From: RH2-MAG17b sp050745265
GTDB lineage: Bacteria > Acidobacteriota > Terriglobia > UBA7540
DNA: 64,000 nt
Reading direction: 5' to 3'
NCBI GenBank assembly: GCA_050745265.1
Contig: JBOGKE010000027.1
Location: 1 to 64,000 of the forward strand
The notes beneath the pieces are model-generated. The model had not been told where the DNA came from. It saw nothing but the letters and a program-made list of their open reading frames with translations, and did no database searches. Made by a program: the position numbers and the translations under genes. How positions within the stretch are numbered: the first letter of the stretch is position 1; the number at the start of each line of letters is the position of its first letter. Below are positions 34,427 through 43,479 of the stretch, piece after piece.

Positions 34427-34921
34427 ATGGCTGACACGACGGCGATCTACCCGGGATCATTCGATCCGATCACAAACGGCCACCTGGATCTGATTCAGCG
34501 CGGCAGCCGCCTGTTCGCCCGACTGATCGTGGCCGTGCTGACGAACTTCGAGAAGGAGCCGCTGTTCACGGCGCCTGAGCGTGTGCAGATGCTGAGCGAG
34601 GCCACGCAGGGCATGGCCAACGTCTCGGTGGATACGTTTAGCGGGCTGCTGGTGGATTACGCGCGGCGCAAGAGCGCGGCCGCGATTCTGCGCGGCGTGC
34701 GGGCCTTCTCCGATTACGAGTACGAGCTGCAAATGGCGCTAATGAATCGCAAGCTCGATCCGGAACTTGAAACGGTGTTTCTCATGCCCGCCGGATCGTT
34801 CCTCTACATCAGCTCGCGGTTGGTGAAGGAGATTGTTCACCACGGAGGTCCGGTGGCGGGCTTGGTGCCGCCGCTGGTAGAGAAACGGCTGAGGGAGAAG
34901 TTTCCGCCGAAGACGCTGTAG
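34427..34921 (+). CDS. coaD: Phosphopantetheine adenylyltransferase
   Basis: The 164-residue protein matches CoaD in length and motifs: YPGSFDPITNGHLDLIQRG (the nucleotidyltransferase TxGH loop), ILRGVRAFSDYEYELQMALM and SSRLVKEIVHHGG. It makes dephospho-CoA from 4'-phosphopantetheine and ATP, the penultimate step of CoA synthesis. ISSR replaces the usual ISSS before LVKEI, a minor change. It stands alone. Confidence 0.95.
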   Translation: MADTTAIYPGSFDPITNGHLDLIQRGSRLFARLIVAVLTNFEKEPLFTAPERVQMLSEATQGMANVSVDTFSGLLVDYARRKSAAAILRGVRAFSDYEYELQMALMNRKLDPELETVFLMPAGSFLYISSRLVKEIVHHGGPVAGLVPPLVEKRLREKFPPKTL

Positions 34922-34984
34922 CGGGATGCTGACGAAAGCCGTTCGCGCTGTGTTGCTGGCTGCTATAAGGGCTTTCGACCCAAT

Positions 34985-35066
34985 GATTGGAATGAAAACC
35001 AACGCGATCGTCACCCCCGCGAAAGCGGGGGTCCAAGTCACTGGATTCCCGCTTTCGCGGGAATGA
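34985..35066. repeat. Repeat family H (copy 1)
   Basis: Two hairpins, cccccgcgaaagcggggg and attcccgctttcgcgggaat, lie after aacgcgatcg. The same elements appear inverted at 39338-39420. The rest of the gap (34922-35260) holds a weak family B-like unit at 35128-35222 and no gene. Confidence 0.6.
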
Positions 35067-35260
35067 CTGGCCCTGGCGGTTTTCGACAGACCGAAGCGAA
35101 GAAGATCCGGGTTTTCAGCACGTGTAACGCCGCCGTCCCGGCGGCAGTAGCTGGGTCATCGCGCCTATCTCGGGCGTGGGCAACCTGCGCATGTAGCTGC
35201 CGGCAAGATGCCAGCGCTACTTGATGCAAGTCACGCGTAAGAAAGTGAGGTCATGCAACG

Positions 35261-36457
35261 ATGCAGTTTTCTGAACGCATAGGAAGAATCTCGGTATCTT
35301 CGACCGCCGCCGTGATGCAGAAGGCCAGTCAGCTCACGGCCGCTGGAGTTGACGTGGTGGATTTCGGGATGGGCGAGCCGGATTTCCCGACGCCCGAAAA
35401 CATCAAACGCGCGGCCATTGAGGCGATCAATCGAAATTTCACCAAGTACACGCCCACGGGCGGCACGGCGGAGCTGAGGAAAGCGATCGTCGGCCGCCAC
35501 GCGGCGGATTTCGGCTCCGGCTATAAACCCGAGGAGTGCCTTGCGACGCCGGGCGGCAAGCACGCGGTTTTTGAAGCCGTCGCGGCCAGCATCAATCACG
35601 GCGACGAGGTGATTCTTCCCGTTCCATATTGGGTGTCGTTCCTTGATATCGTGAATTACGCCGGCGGCAAGGTGGTGCTGCTCGAAACGGAGGAGAGCGA
35701 CGGGTTCACCGTTCGCGCCGAAGCAGTCGAAAAACTCATCACGCCACGCACGCGCCTGCTGATCGTGAACTCGCCCTCGAATCCCTCCGGGGCGGTTGTT
35801 CCTCCCGAAGAGATGCGGAAGCTTCTCGCGCTTGCCGAGCAGCATAATTTCCTGCTGATGTCCGACGAATGCTACTGCCAGTTCCTCTATGACGGCCACA
35901 AGCCTTGGTCGCTCGGATCGACGGGAAATCGCGAGCACCTTGTGATCGTCGGCTCGCTCTCGAAGACCTATTCGATGACGGGATGGCGGGTGGGTTTCGC
36001 GCTCGGCGCCGAGCCTCTGATGAAGAAGATGCTCAACCTGCAAAGCCACTCGACCTCGAATCCGACTTCAATCTCGCAGAAGGCGGCGGTCGAAGCGCTC
36101 ACGGCGTCGCAGGATTCGGTGCGCGCAATGCTCTCGGAGTACGAGCGGCGCCGCAACACGATTGTGCCGGGCCTGCGGGCGATTCCGGGCATTGACTGCC
36201 GGATGCCGCAGGGCGCGTTTTATGTGTATCCGAACGTCTCCCGCGTGCTCGAGAGAGCCGGGATGGCGAGCGCCACCGAGTTCGCCGCGCGCTTGCTCGA
36301 AGAGGTTCACGTCGCGCTGGTGCCCGGCCCCGCGTTCGGAACGCGCGAGCACGTTCGCATCACCTATGCGGCTTCCGAGGAGCGAATCGCTGAGGGACTG
36401 CGGAGGCTCAAGCAGTTCGCTGCCTCCCTCGTACCGGCCTATGCTCAAGCTCGATAG
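35261..36457 (+). CDS. PLP-dependent aspartate/aromatic aminotransferase (class I)
   Basis: The 398-residue protein has the aminotransferase class I signature: VDFGMGEPDFPTPENIK near the N-terminus, TPGGKHAVFEAVAA, LIVNSPSNPSGAVVPPEEM with the Asn/Pro loop, LMSDECYCQFLY with the cofactor-binding Asp, and SLSKTYSMTGWRVGFALGA with the PLP lysine. The closest family is the Thermus-type aspartate aminotransferase (subgroup I-gamma), so aspartate or prephenate are likely substrates. Its end overlaps the isomerase start by 17 bases. Confidence 0.9.
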   Translation: MQFSERIGRISVSSTAAVMQKASQLTAAGVDVVDFGMGEPDFPTPENIKRAAIEAINRNFTKYTPTGGTAELRKAIVGRHAADFGSGYKPEECLATPGGKHAVFEAVAASINHGDEVILPVPYWVSFLDIVNYAGGKVVLLETEESDGFTVRAEAVEKLITPRTRLLIVNSPSNPSGAVVPPEEMRKLLALAEQHNFLLMSDECYCQFLYDGHKPWSLGSTGNREHLVIVGSLSKTYSMTGWRVGFALGAEPLMKKMLNLQSHSTSNPTSISQKAAVEALTASQDSVRAMLSEYERRRNTIVPGLRAIPGIDCRMPQGAFYVYPNVSRVLERAGMASATEFAARLLEEVHVALVPGPAFGTREHVRITYAASEERIAEGLRRLKQFAASLVPAYAQAR

Positions 36458-37535
36458 ACCGCTGCAGCTTTCCCCGGTCTTTCTTGAAAAAGTTTGGGGG
36501 CGGAAGGACCTCTCTCCGCTCTATCCGGATCACTGGACAAGTTTCCGCGGCAAAACGGTCAACGTTCGGCGGCCCGAGCGTCCTGGGGACGCGCTCATCG
36601 GTGAAGTCTGGCTCACCGGCGATGGCGCGTTGTTCACCAACGGTCCTATCGCCGGAATGACGCTCGGCGAAGCGATGCGGGCGCATGGGCGCGAGCTGTG
36701 CGGCGAGGCCGCGGCCGGCGGTCGATTTCCGATCCTCACGAAATTCCTCTTCACCAGCCAGTGGCTTTCCGTCCAGGTGCATCCCGGCGACGCCTACGCT
36801 CGCGAGAACGAAAACGGAAGCCCCGGCAAGACGGAAATGTGGTACTTCATCGAAGCGGACAAAGACGGCCAGATCATGCTGGGGCTGAACTCCGGCGTCA
36901 CGACGGATTTGCTCGGCGGCGCGATATCGCAGGGAAGCTGTGCCGGCTTGCTGCGCAGCTTTCGGCCCAAGCCGGAGTCTGCCGCGTTCGTGCCTGCGGG
37001 CACGGCGCACGCGCTCGGACCGGGCCTGATCCTTTTTGAAGCGGAGCAGAACTCGGACCTGACGTATCGCCTCGACGACTTCGGCCGCCCGGGTCTGGAC
37101 GGAAAACCGCGGCCGCTGCACCGCGAGAAGGCGCTGGCTGTGATCCAGGCGGAGTCGCAGCCGCTGGTAAACCTGCCACGCTACGAAACTGAAGAGCCGT
37201 GGGGCCGAAGGCGCTGGTTGGTTGCGTGCCCGTTTTTTGGCGTGGAAGAACTCGCATTGCGGAAAGCGGCGAACTTCGCCGGTCCGCTGCCGCGCTGCGA
37301 GTGCTACGCAATGATCGCGGGCGAAGGACGGGTGGAGATGAGCGACGGCTGGCAGGCCTATCGCCCCGGAGACGTCTGGCTGATCCCGCCCGCGACATCC
37401 GCGTACCGCTTGGCGCCTGAAAAACCGAGCCGCCTTCTCAAGTTCTACGTCCCGCGCCTGGATGCCGACTTCTTGGAGCCGCTCTCGCGCGCCGGCCTCA
37501 GCCGGGAGGAAGCGCGGAAAGTGGTCTTTACTTGA
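36441..37535 (+). CDS. manA: Mannose-6-phosphate isomerase, class I (cupin)
   Basis: The 364-residue protein fits class I phosphomannose isomerase: LSPVFLEKVWGRKDL at the N-terminus, the zinc-site segment SVQVHPGDAYARENE with GKTEMWYF, and AFVPAGTAHALGPGLILFEA and EQNSDLTYRLDDFGR. It interconverts fructose-6-phosphate and mannose-6-phosphate. ATG 36441 begins the family domain; the frame is open further upstream inside the aminotransferase, which I treat as shadow. Mannose-1-phosphate guanylyltransferase follows 109 bases later. Confidence 0.92.
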   Translation: MLKLDRPLQLSPVFLEKVWGRKDLSPLYPDHWTSFRGKTVNVRRPERPGDALIGEVWLTGDGALFTNGPIAGMTLGEAMRAHGRELCGEAAAGGRFPILTKFLFTSQWLSVQVHPGDAYARENENGSPGKTEMWYFIEADKDGQIMLGLNSGVTTDLLGGAISQGSCAGLLRSFRPKPESAAFVPAGTAHALGPGLILFEAEQNSDLTYRLDDFGRPGLDGKPRPLHREKALAVIQAESQPLVNLPRYETEEPWGRRRWLVACPFFGVEELALRKAANFAGPLPRCECYAMIAGEGRVEMSDGWQAYRPGDVWLIPPATSAYRLAPEKPSRLLKFYVPRLDADFLEPLSRAGLSREEARKVVFT

Positions 37536-37644
37536 GACGGGCGCCCGTGCGCCGCCACACGCGGCGAAGGACCGGCCCGGACCTTTGGACGTTTGAGCCG
37601 ATTGAGACGAGACCGCCGCCCCGCACCGGCTCGGTAAATCTCAA

Positions 37645-38724
37645 ATGAAGCACGCATACGCCATGATCCTCGCCGGCGGCAGCGGCACCCGTTTCTGGCC
37701 TCTCAGCCGCCGCTCGCGTCCGAAGCAGCTTCTCAAGCTATTCGGCGAGCGGTCGCTCCTCGCGCAAACCGTCGAGCGAATACGCGGGTTAATTCCTCCT
37801 GAACGCATCTACGTTTTTACGAGCGATCGCATCCGCCGCCAGGTGGCGCGCGAGGCGCCGGGCGTTCCTCCCTCACAAATCGTGGCTGAGCCCGCCAGCC
37901 GCAACACGGCGCCCGCTATTGGCCTTGCGGCGTGGGAAATTGCGAAGCGCGACCCTGAAGGCGTGATGGTCGTCCTGCCGTCGGATCACGTGATTGCCAA
38001 GCCGCAGGTTTTCCGCCGGGCGCTGAGAGCGGCGTATAATCTCGCGGTCGAGGAGGGCCCGTCCGTTGTGATTGGGATCAGGCCGACGCACCCCGAAACC
38101 GGCTTTGGATATATCCGGCTCGGTGAACAAGGCCGAAACGAGGACCCCGAACTCGGAACGTATCGCGTGCGCGCGTTTACAGAAAAACCGCTTGCGGCCA
38201 CAGCGAAGCGGTACGTGCGATCCGGCAAGTATCTTTGGAACGCCGGGATGTTCGTCTGGCGCGCTTCGACGCTGCTCGGAAACCTTGAGCGGTTCCAGCC
38301 GCAGATGGCCGCCGCCCTGCGAGCTCTTGCGGAAGCGGGCGGGACGCGTTCGCCAGCCGCGATGAAACACTTGTATCCGAAGTGCGAAAATATTTCGATC
38401 GACTACGCGCTGATGGAGAAAATTCCCAACGTCTTCGCCGTAGCCGCGGATTTCGGATGGAGTGACGTGGGAAGCTGGGCGGCGGCGCACGCGTTGAATC
38501 CCCAAGACGAGAACGGGAACGTATCGCCGGAGGCCGCGCTGCTGGTGGACTCGCGCCGGAATCTGATCGTGTCGCCGCGCAAGTTCGTCGCCGCCGTCGG
38601 CGTTGAGGATCTGGTGATCGTCGAGACCGACGACGCCCTGCTCATTTGCCCGCGCGCCCGCTCCCAGGACATTGGCAAAGTGGTGAGGGAGCTGCAGCGG
38701 CTGGGGCGGGAGAAGTTGTTATGA
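37645..38724 (+). CDS. manC: Mannose-1-phosphate guanylyltransferase
   Basis: The 359-residue protein has the nucleotidyltransferase signature MILAGGSGTRFWPLSRRSRP with LLKLFGE, PSDHVI, GIRPTHPETGFGYI, and FTEKP with YLWNAGMFVWRAS. It makes GDP-mannose from mannose-1-phosphate and GTP. It lacks the C-terminal phosphomannose isomerase domain of the bifunctional form, consistent with a separate manA upstream. No phosphomannomutase is in the window. Confidence 0.92.
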   Translation: MKHAYAMILAGGSGTRFWPLSRRSRPKQLLKLFGERSLLAQTVERIRGLIPPERIYVFTSDRIRRQVAREAPGVPPSQIVAEPASRNTAPAIGLAAWEIAKRDPEGVMVVLPSDHVIAKPQVFRRALRAAYNLAVEEGPSVVIGIRPTHPETGFGYIRLGEQGRNEDPELGTYRVRAFTEKPLAATAKRYVRSGKYLWNAGMFVWRASTLLGNLERFQPQMAAALRALAEAGGTRSPAAMKHLYPKCENISIDYALMEKIPNVFAVAADFGWSDVGSWAAAHALNPQDENGNVSPEAALLVDSRRNLIVSPRKFVAAVGVEDLVIVETDDALLICPRARSQDIGKVVRELQRLGREKLL

Positions 38725-38812
38725 GGCGGGCTCCTCAGCACGACTCCGTTGGCGACTCTTTCAGCAAAGTGTCAAGAAGTGCGAAGTGGTCCCGTGCAAT
38801 TATGGGAGAACG

Positions 38813-39169
38813 ATGGAAGCTTCGCCGGGCGAGAGGTTGTCTTACCGCGTCACGCTGGTAACGCCGTCGGGCGAACTCACGGTCAGCGTTGCAGGGGACA
38901 AGCACATCTGGGATGCGGCGCTGGCGGCGGGGATCAGGCTGCCGGCCTTGTGTCATCAGGGGCGGTGTCTGACTTGCGCCGGCAGGGTCGAAGGTGAAGG
39001 CGACTTCGATCAAAGCGATTCAGACGCCTATTTCGCGTCGGACCGTGACGCGGGTTTCATCCTGTTGTGCACCGCCAAAGCCCGCTCGGACCTGCGAATC
39101 CGCACGCACTGTCAGCACGAGATGCGGAAATACCGGCGCCACCTGAGGTTGCCGGCGCCTTACTCGTGA
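38813..39169 (+). CDS. 2Fe-2S ferredoxin (plant type)
   Basis: The 118-residue protein has the plant-type 2Fe-2S cysteine pattern: LCHQGRCLTCAGR supplies three cysteines and a fourth lies in FILLCTAKARSDL. It opens with YRVTLVTPSGELTVSVAGDK, as ferredoxins do. GGGAGA precedes the ATG by a few bases. Partner reductase and acceptor are not evident from context; no oxygenase is adjacent. Confidence 0.9.
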   Translation: MEASPGERLSYRVTLVTPSGELTVSVAGDKHIWDAALAAGIRLPALCHQGRCLTCAGRVEGEGDFDQSDSDAYFASDRDAGFILLCTAKARSDLRIRTHCQHEMRKYRRHLRLPAPYS

Positions 39170-39337
39170 AGTTGCGTATCGGGGTGCGTTGGGTCACGAG
39201 CTAAGACACCAACAACCTCACGCAAAGGCGCGAAGGCGCAAAGCGAGCGCAAGGAGCGCAGCGCGGCAAAACCCCAGTCAGCGGTGCAGTCATCCTGAGC
39301 CCTAGGCTGCGCTCTGTAGAAGATCACCGATGCCAGT

Positions 39338-39420
39338 CGTTCCCGCGGAAGGGAATCCAGTAGCATGAACACCCGCTTTCGCGGGGGTGACGATCGCGTT
39401 GATTTCCATAACGATGGGTG
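39338..39420. repeat. Repeat family H (copy 2, inverted)
   Basis: The units gttcccgcggaagggaa and cacccgctttcgcgggggtg, then gacgatcgcgttgatttcc, match 34985-35066 in reverse orientation. The remainder of 39170-39493 has a g/c-rich tandem (gcgcgaaggcgcaaagcgag) and no gene. Confidence 0.55.
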
Positions 39421-39493
39421 GGCCCCGGGCCCCTGTGGCGCTCAACACGACATTGCCGTTGACCGACGCTCCTCCACGGTTGGCGCCCACGCC

Positions 39494-40783
39494 TCAAGCT
39501 TCCGGGTACTTCCACGGACCGCGGTATTCGCGGCTTAAGAGCTTGTTCGCTTCGGGATCGCCGACGATTTGCTCCTTCTCTCCATCCCACTCGATGCTCC
39601 TCCCGAGTTTGAGCGAGAGCATTCCGAGCAGGCTCATGTTGGTGGAGCGGTGGCCGATTTCGATGTCACGCACGGGGCGGCGGTGCGTACGGATGGCGTC
39701 GATGAAGTCGGCCCAGAGCAGGGCGATGTTCTGATCGTCGGGCTCGTCGAGGTGGGGCGCGAAATGTATGTTTGGTTTTTTGTCCGTATCCGGGTAGAAC
39801 GTGCAGCCGTCGGTCCATCCCATGTGAAACGTGCCGTGATCGCCGTAGTAGTAGCAGCCCACGTAGGCTTTTTCCGCCCGATTGCCCGCGTACAAGCGAT
39901 GCTCCCAATACGCTGTGAAGGTCTCGAACTCGAAGGCGACCACCTGCGTGTCGGGCGCGTTGGTGGAGTCCTGCTTGATCCAGCGCCCGCCGGTTGAGTA
40001 AACCTTGCGCGGGTATTTTTCTTCCGTCCACCACAAGATTTGATCCATCCAGTGAACGCCCCAGTCGCCGAGCTGGCCGTTGGCATATTCGAGAAACTGA
40101 CGAAAGCCCTTTGGGTGAATGGCGCGGTTGAAGTGCCGGTAGGGAGCGGGGCCGCACCACATGTTCCAGTCGAGACCCGGCGGCGGATCGGAGTCGGGCG
40201 TGCTGTGACCCGGTCCGCCCGGATAATCGACGAAGGCGCGAATGCAGCCGATTTTCCCCGCCTTGCCCGCTTTCAGGAACGCCATGCTCTCGACGTGATC
40301 GGGCGACATGCGCCGCCACAGGTCGGCCTGCATCACGCGATCGGAGTCGCGCGCCGCCTTCACCATCGCTTTGCCTTCGAGCACCGTGTGGCTGACGGGC
40401 TTCTCGACATAGACGTGCGCGCCCGCCTTAACCGCGGCGATGGCGATGAGCGGGTGCCAGTGGTCGGGCGTGGCGACGATCGCGATGTTGGGCTTTTCGC
40501 GAGCGAGCAGCTCGCGGAAGTCTTTATACTTTTTCGGAGCATCGCCCGAGAGACTGGTCACATTCGCGACCGCAGGATTCAACTGATTCTCGTCCACGTC
40601 GCACATGGCCACGATCTGCGCCTGGCCGGATTTCATAGCCACGTGGCAGATGTTCATGCCCCACCAGCCAGTGCCGATGAGCGCGGTGCGAAATTTCCCG
40701 GGCGACTCACCGAGGAGAGCGGGGAAGCCTCGCAAGGCGATCCCGGCGGCGGCGCCGGACTTCATAAAGTTCCTGCGATCCAT
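39494..40783 (-). CDS. Gfo/Idh/MocA-family oxidoreductase, Tat signal
   Basis: The 429-residue protein begins MDRRNFMKSGAAAGIAL, a twin-arginine signal, followed by a Rossmann fold (FRTALIGTGWWGMNICHVAM), PDHWHPLIAIAAVKAGAHVY and EKPVSHTVLEGKAMVKAA with the conserved EKP lysine. The C-terminal sugar-binding domain has DWGVHWMDQILWW and YWEHRLYAGNRAEKAYVG. GGAG precedes the ATG. Such Tat-exported dehydrogenases act on sugars or polyols outside the cytoplasm, with NAD(P) binding at the Rossmann fold; substrate unknown. Confidence 0.9.
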   Translation of the reverse strand: MDRRNFMKSGAAAGIALRGFPALLGESPGKFRTALIGTGWWGMNICHVAMKSGQAQIVAMCDVDENQLNPAVANVTSLSGDAPKKYKDFRELLAREKPNIAIVATPDHWHPLIAIAAVKAGAHVYVEKPVSHTVLEGKAMVKAARDSDRVMQADLWRRMSPDHVESMAFLKAGKAGKIGCIRAFVDYPGGPGHSTPDSDPPPGLDWNMWCGPAPYRHFNRAIHPKGFRQFLEYANGQLGDWGVHWMDQILWWTEEKYPRKVYSTGGRWIKQDSTNAPDTQVVAFEFETFTAYWEHRLYAGNRAEKAYVGCYYYGDHGTFHMGWTDGCTFYPDTDKKPNIHFAPHLDEPDDQNIALLWADFIDAIRTHRRPVRDIEIGHRSTNMSLLGMLSLKLGRSIEWDGEKEQIVGDPEANKLLSREYRGPWKYPEA

Positions 40784-41228
40784 TCGAAGCTCCTTTATTT
40801 TCGCGGCAATCTGCGATCCGTCTGAATCAGGTTCGTGTAGCGTCCGGGAATTGAGTGGCCATTGGTTGCGCATGCATCGCGCAATTTGCGATGTGTGCGA
40901 CCCTTGAAAACCGCACACATGGCGAACAACGGCCTGTGTACGCCACCCCTGGGGTTTACAACGCGGGGTTCACACGGCAGGGCTGTCCTGATTAGCCGCG
41001 GCGTGCGCGGCTCTGCCGCTCCGACTTGCGGAAAGCCTGCGGCTTTCCGGGCGAAATGGCGTACTTTTAACCCCCGCCGGGCGCAAAGGCTTGCCTTCGC
41101 GCCCGGCGAAAAATCAGGCCAGGGAAAGAGCGGACCCACGGAAGGCCCTTCCGCAAATCAGGCGGCAAAGCCGCCCTTCGTCTCGTGGTGAGTAGCGTAG
41201 TTTGGACAAAATTGCTCGAACAGCAGCG
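40784..41228. other. Intergenic stretch without a recognised gene
   Basis: This 445-base stretch holds GC-rich palindromes (around 41070-41110, gccgggcgcaaaggcttg then cgcgcccggcg) and gcaaatcaggcggcaaagcc near 41150. I find no supported gene, RNA or known repeat family. It separates the Gfo/Idh gene from the binding-protein pair. Confidence 0.4.
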
Positions 41229-42266
41229 CTACTGCGCACCGAGCGGCTGCTCGTAACTCGCGATGGCGGCTTTGAACGCCGCGACGTTTTTCGTGTCGAT
41301 CCAGGCGGTGCCGGTATCGACGCGTTGGGGCAGCGGATCGACCGGAGCGGTCCGCCAGTCCTTGAAGAGTCGGACGGCATTGTGATGGAGATCGTCGAGA
41401 AATGTGAGGCCGTAGTAGGCCATGGTGTAGGGCTTCTGCGCAATCGCGCCGGCAATCGCTCCTCTCGAAATCCAATCCAAGGTCTCAGGGGATTTGTCAA
41501 ACGCGACAATTTTGATCTTGCCGATCAGATCGAGGCGGTACATAACCTCCGCGGCGCCCGGACCGCCGGAGGCTTCGAGACATAGGATGCCGTCGATCTT
41601 CTGCTTGTGGCTTAGCAGGTTTGAGATTTCGTCGTCCGCGTCTCCGGTGCGGCCGTGGTCGTCGAGCTTTTCGGTGATTTTGACCCGAGGGAACGCACCC
41701 AGCGCCTCTTCGGCGCCCTGAAGTCGCTCCTGCTGATTGAGCTGGCCGGGGATCCAGATGATTACGACGTCACCGGCGCCGTTGAGAGCTGCCGCCATCC
41801 GGCGCCCGCTCTCCGCGCCCGCCGCCTGGTTATTCGTGCCGATGAACGTGATCCGGTGCGAGTCCGGCGCGTCCGAATCCATGGTGATCACCGGAATGCC
41901 CTGCTGAATGGCCGCATTGATGGACGCATCGAACACTTTCGGCTGTGCGGGAGATAACAGAATGCCGGAAGGCTTGCTCGCCACGGCTTTTTGAAACGCG
42001 TCAAGCTCTTGCTTCGGGTCGTAGCTCTCCGGCCCAACCACCGTCGCCCGCACGCCGTACTCCCGCCCTACGTCTTTGAAGCCCGCCGTCGCTTCAACCC
42101 AGTACGGAAGCTTTATGTTCGACGCTACGAGGACGTAGCTCTCCGTCTGCTGATGGTAGGAGCGCCCGCACGACGTGAGAACGAGGATGGCAGGTACGAA
42201 CAGCCACAGAAGCGCTGCTTTGGCCGATGCGATTTTGACGTTGAGCAAGCTCTTCAAAGGCACCAT
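41229..42266 (-). CDS. Substrate-binding lipoprotein (sugar/PBP type 1, orphan)
   Basis: The 345-residue protein has a lipoprotein signal (LWLFVPAILVLTSCGRSY). The mature part is a periplasmic-binding-protein type 1 fold of the ribose/galactose class: YVLVASNIKLPYWVEATAGF, SGILLSPAQPKVFDASINAA, IPVITMDSDAPDSHRITFIG and LCLEASGGPGAAEVM. It ends with LTFLDDLHHNAVRLFKDWRT. No ABC ATPase or permease is nearby. It is a close paralogue of the next gene upstream (42348-43331). Confidence 0.88.
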   Translation of the reverse strand: MVPLKSLLNVKIASAKAALLWLFVPAILVLTSCGRSYHQQTESYVLVASNIKLPYWVEATAGFKDVGREYGVRATVVGPESYDPKQELDAFQKAVASKPSGILLSPAQPKVFDASINAAIQQGIPVITMDSDAPDSHRITFIGTNNQAAGAESGRRMAAALNGAGDVVIIWIPGQLNQQERLQGAEEALGAFPRVKITEKLDDHGRTGDADDEISNLLSHKQKIDGILCLEASGGPGAAEVMYRLDLIGKIKIVAFDKSPETLDWISRGAIAGAIAQKPYTMAYYGLTFLDDLHHNAVRLFKDWRTAPVDPLPQRVDTGTAWIDTKNVAAFKAAIASYEQPLGAQ

Positions 42267-42280
42267 ACCTTCCCGGCTTT

Positions 42281-42333
42281 GCGTAGCGCCGCCCTTCAGG
42301 GCGGCAGGTCCCGGGCTAAAAGCTCGGCGCTAG
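42281..42333. repeat. Repeat family B (copy 4)
   Basis: A B unit starting gcgtagcgccgcccttcagg and ending ctcggcgctaga lies in the 81-base gap between the two binding-protein genes. Confidence 0.65.
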
Positions 42334-42347
42334 ATTCGGACCGCCGC

Positions 42348-43331
42348 TCAACGAACGGCCGCGAGCGCATTCCGGTAATCGTCGAGATTGCTGCGATTCA
42401 CCACCTCGGTTCCGGTATCCACGAATGAAGGCAGCGGAGACACCGGAGCGTCCTGCCAGTTCTTGAACTCGTGCACGCTATTATGGTGCAGGTCATCGAG
42501 AAATCGAAGGCCGTAGAACCCCATCGTGTAGGGTTTCTGCACGACCGTCGCATTAATGACACCCTTCGAGATCCAATCCAGCGTTTCGGGATTGGCGTCC
42601 ATGGCCGCGATGGTCACCTTGCCGCCCGCGCCGGCGTGGTCGACCGCCTGCGCGGCACCCGGTCCGCCCGACGCCTCGAGGCAGACAATACCTCCGAGGT
42701 CCGGACTTTGCTGCAAGACCGACGACACCTCCTGGTCGGCAACCTGCGAGACGCCTCGGTCGTTCAACACCTGGTACAACCTGATGTAAGGGTACGGCTT
42801 GAGCGCGTCTTGTATGCCGCGCAGTCGCTCCTCGAGATTAAGCTGTCCCGGAATCGTGATGATGGCGAGGCGGCCGTGCTCGCGCATCAAAGATGCGGCG
42901 AGCCTGCCGAGCGTGAGGCCCGCTTCGTAGTTGTCCGTACCAACGAACAGAATGCGCTTGGATCCGGGCGAATCGGAATCGAAGCAGATCACCGGAACTC
43001 CCTTGCTCATCGCGGCGTCAATCGCACCTTGTAAGAGACTCGCCTGGGCGGGAGAGACGAGAATGCCGGAAGGATGTGACATCACCGCATTCTGAAAAGC
43101 CTGGAGCTCCTGCTGTGGAGAATAGCTAGCCGGACCGCCGAATTCCACCTGGACGTGCATCTCTTTCGCCGCCTCGGTGAAGCCGGCCCGCGCTTCGGCC
43201 CAGTAGGGAAGCGACGTATTCGTTGAGATGAGGACGTAGCGCTCGCTGGACGAATGATAGGATGGTCCGCACGAGACGCACAGCGCGGTCGCGCAAAGGA
43301 GAACGACCAGGAGCCTGAAGGAGCGCGGCAC
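42348..43331 (-). CDS. Substrate-binding lipoprotein (paralogue of the adjacent one)
   Basis: The 327-residue protein has a lipobox (LLCATALCVSCGPSY) and the same fold: YVLISTNTSLPYWAEARAGF, SGILVSPAQASLLQGAIDAA, VPVICFDSDSPGSKRILFVG, CLEASGGPGAAQAV and LRFLDDLHHNSVHEFKNWQD. Shared motifs with the downstream gene run along the whole length, so the pair arose by tandem duplication. A family B repeat lies between them. No transporter is adjacent. Confidence 0.88.
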   Translation of the reverse strand: MPRSFRLLVVLLCATALCVSCGPSYHSSSERYVLISTNTSLPYWAEARAGFTEAAKEMHVQVEFGGPASYSPQQELQAFQNAVMSHPSGILVSPAQASLLQGAIDAAMSKGVPVICFDSDSPGSKRILFVGTDNYEAGLTLGRLAASLMREHGRLAIITIPGQLNLEERLRGIQDALKPYPYIRLYQVLNDRGVSQVADQEVSSVLQQSPDLGGIVCLEASGGPGAAQAVDHAGAGGKVTIAAMDANPETLDWISKGVINATVVQKPYTMGFYGLRFLDDLHHNSVHEFKNWQDAPVSPLPSFVDTGTEVVNRSNLDDYRNALAAVR

Positions 43332-43479
43332 GACTTCCTCCGTCCGAAACGGAAATATACTCCCGTTGAAGCCAAAATAAAAGGCGCTTTTTGCAGATCA
43401 GATTCCCGGATGGATCCGCGCGGGCGCCGCGGAAACGTGACAGGCGCGGGCAATCCCGCTAAACTGTTCTCTCAAACTT

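Noticed and set aside
36162..36440. Upstream extension of the mannose-6-phosphate isomerase frame
   Set aside because: It runs inside the aminotransferase; the family domain begins at ATG 36441.
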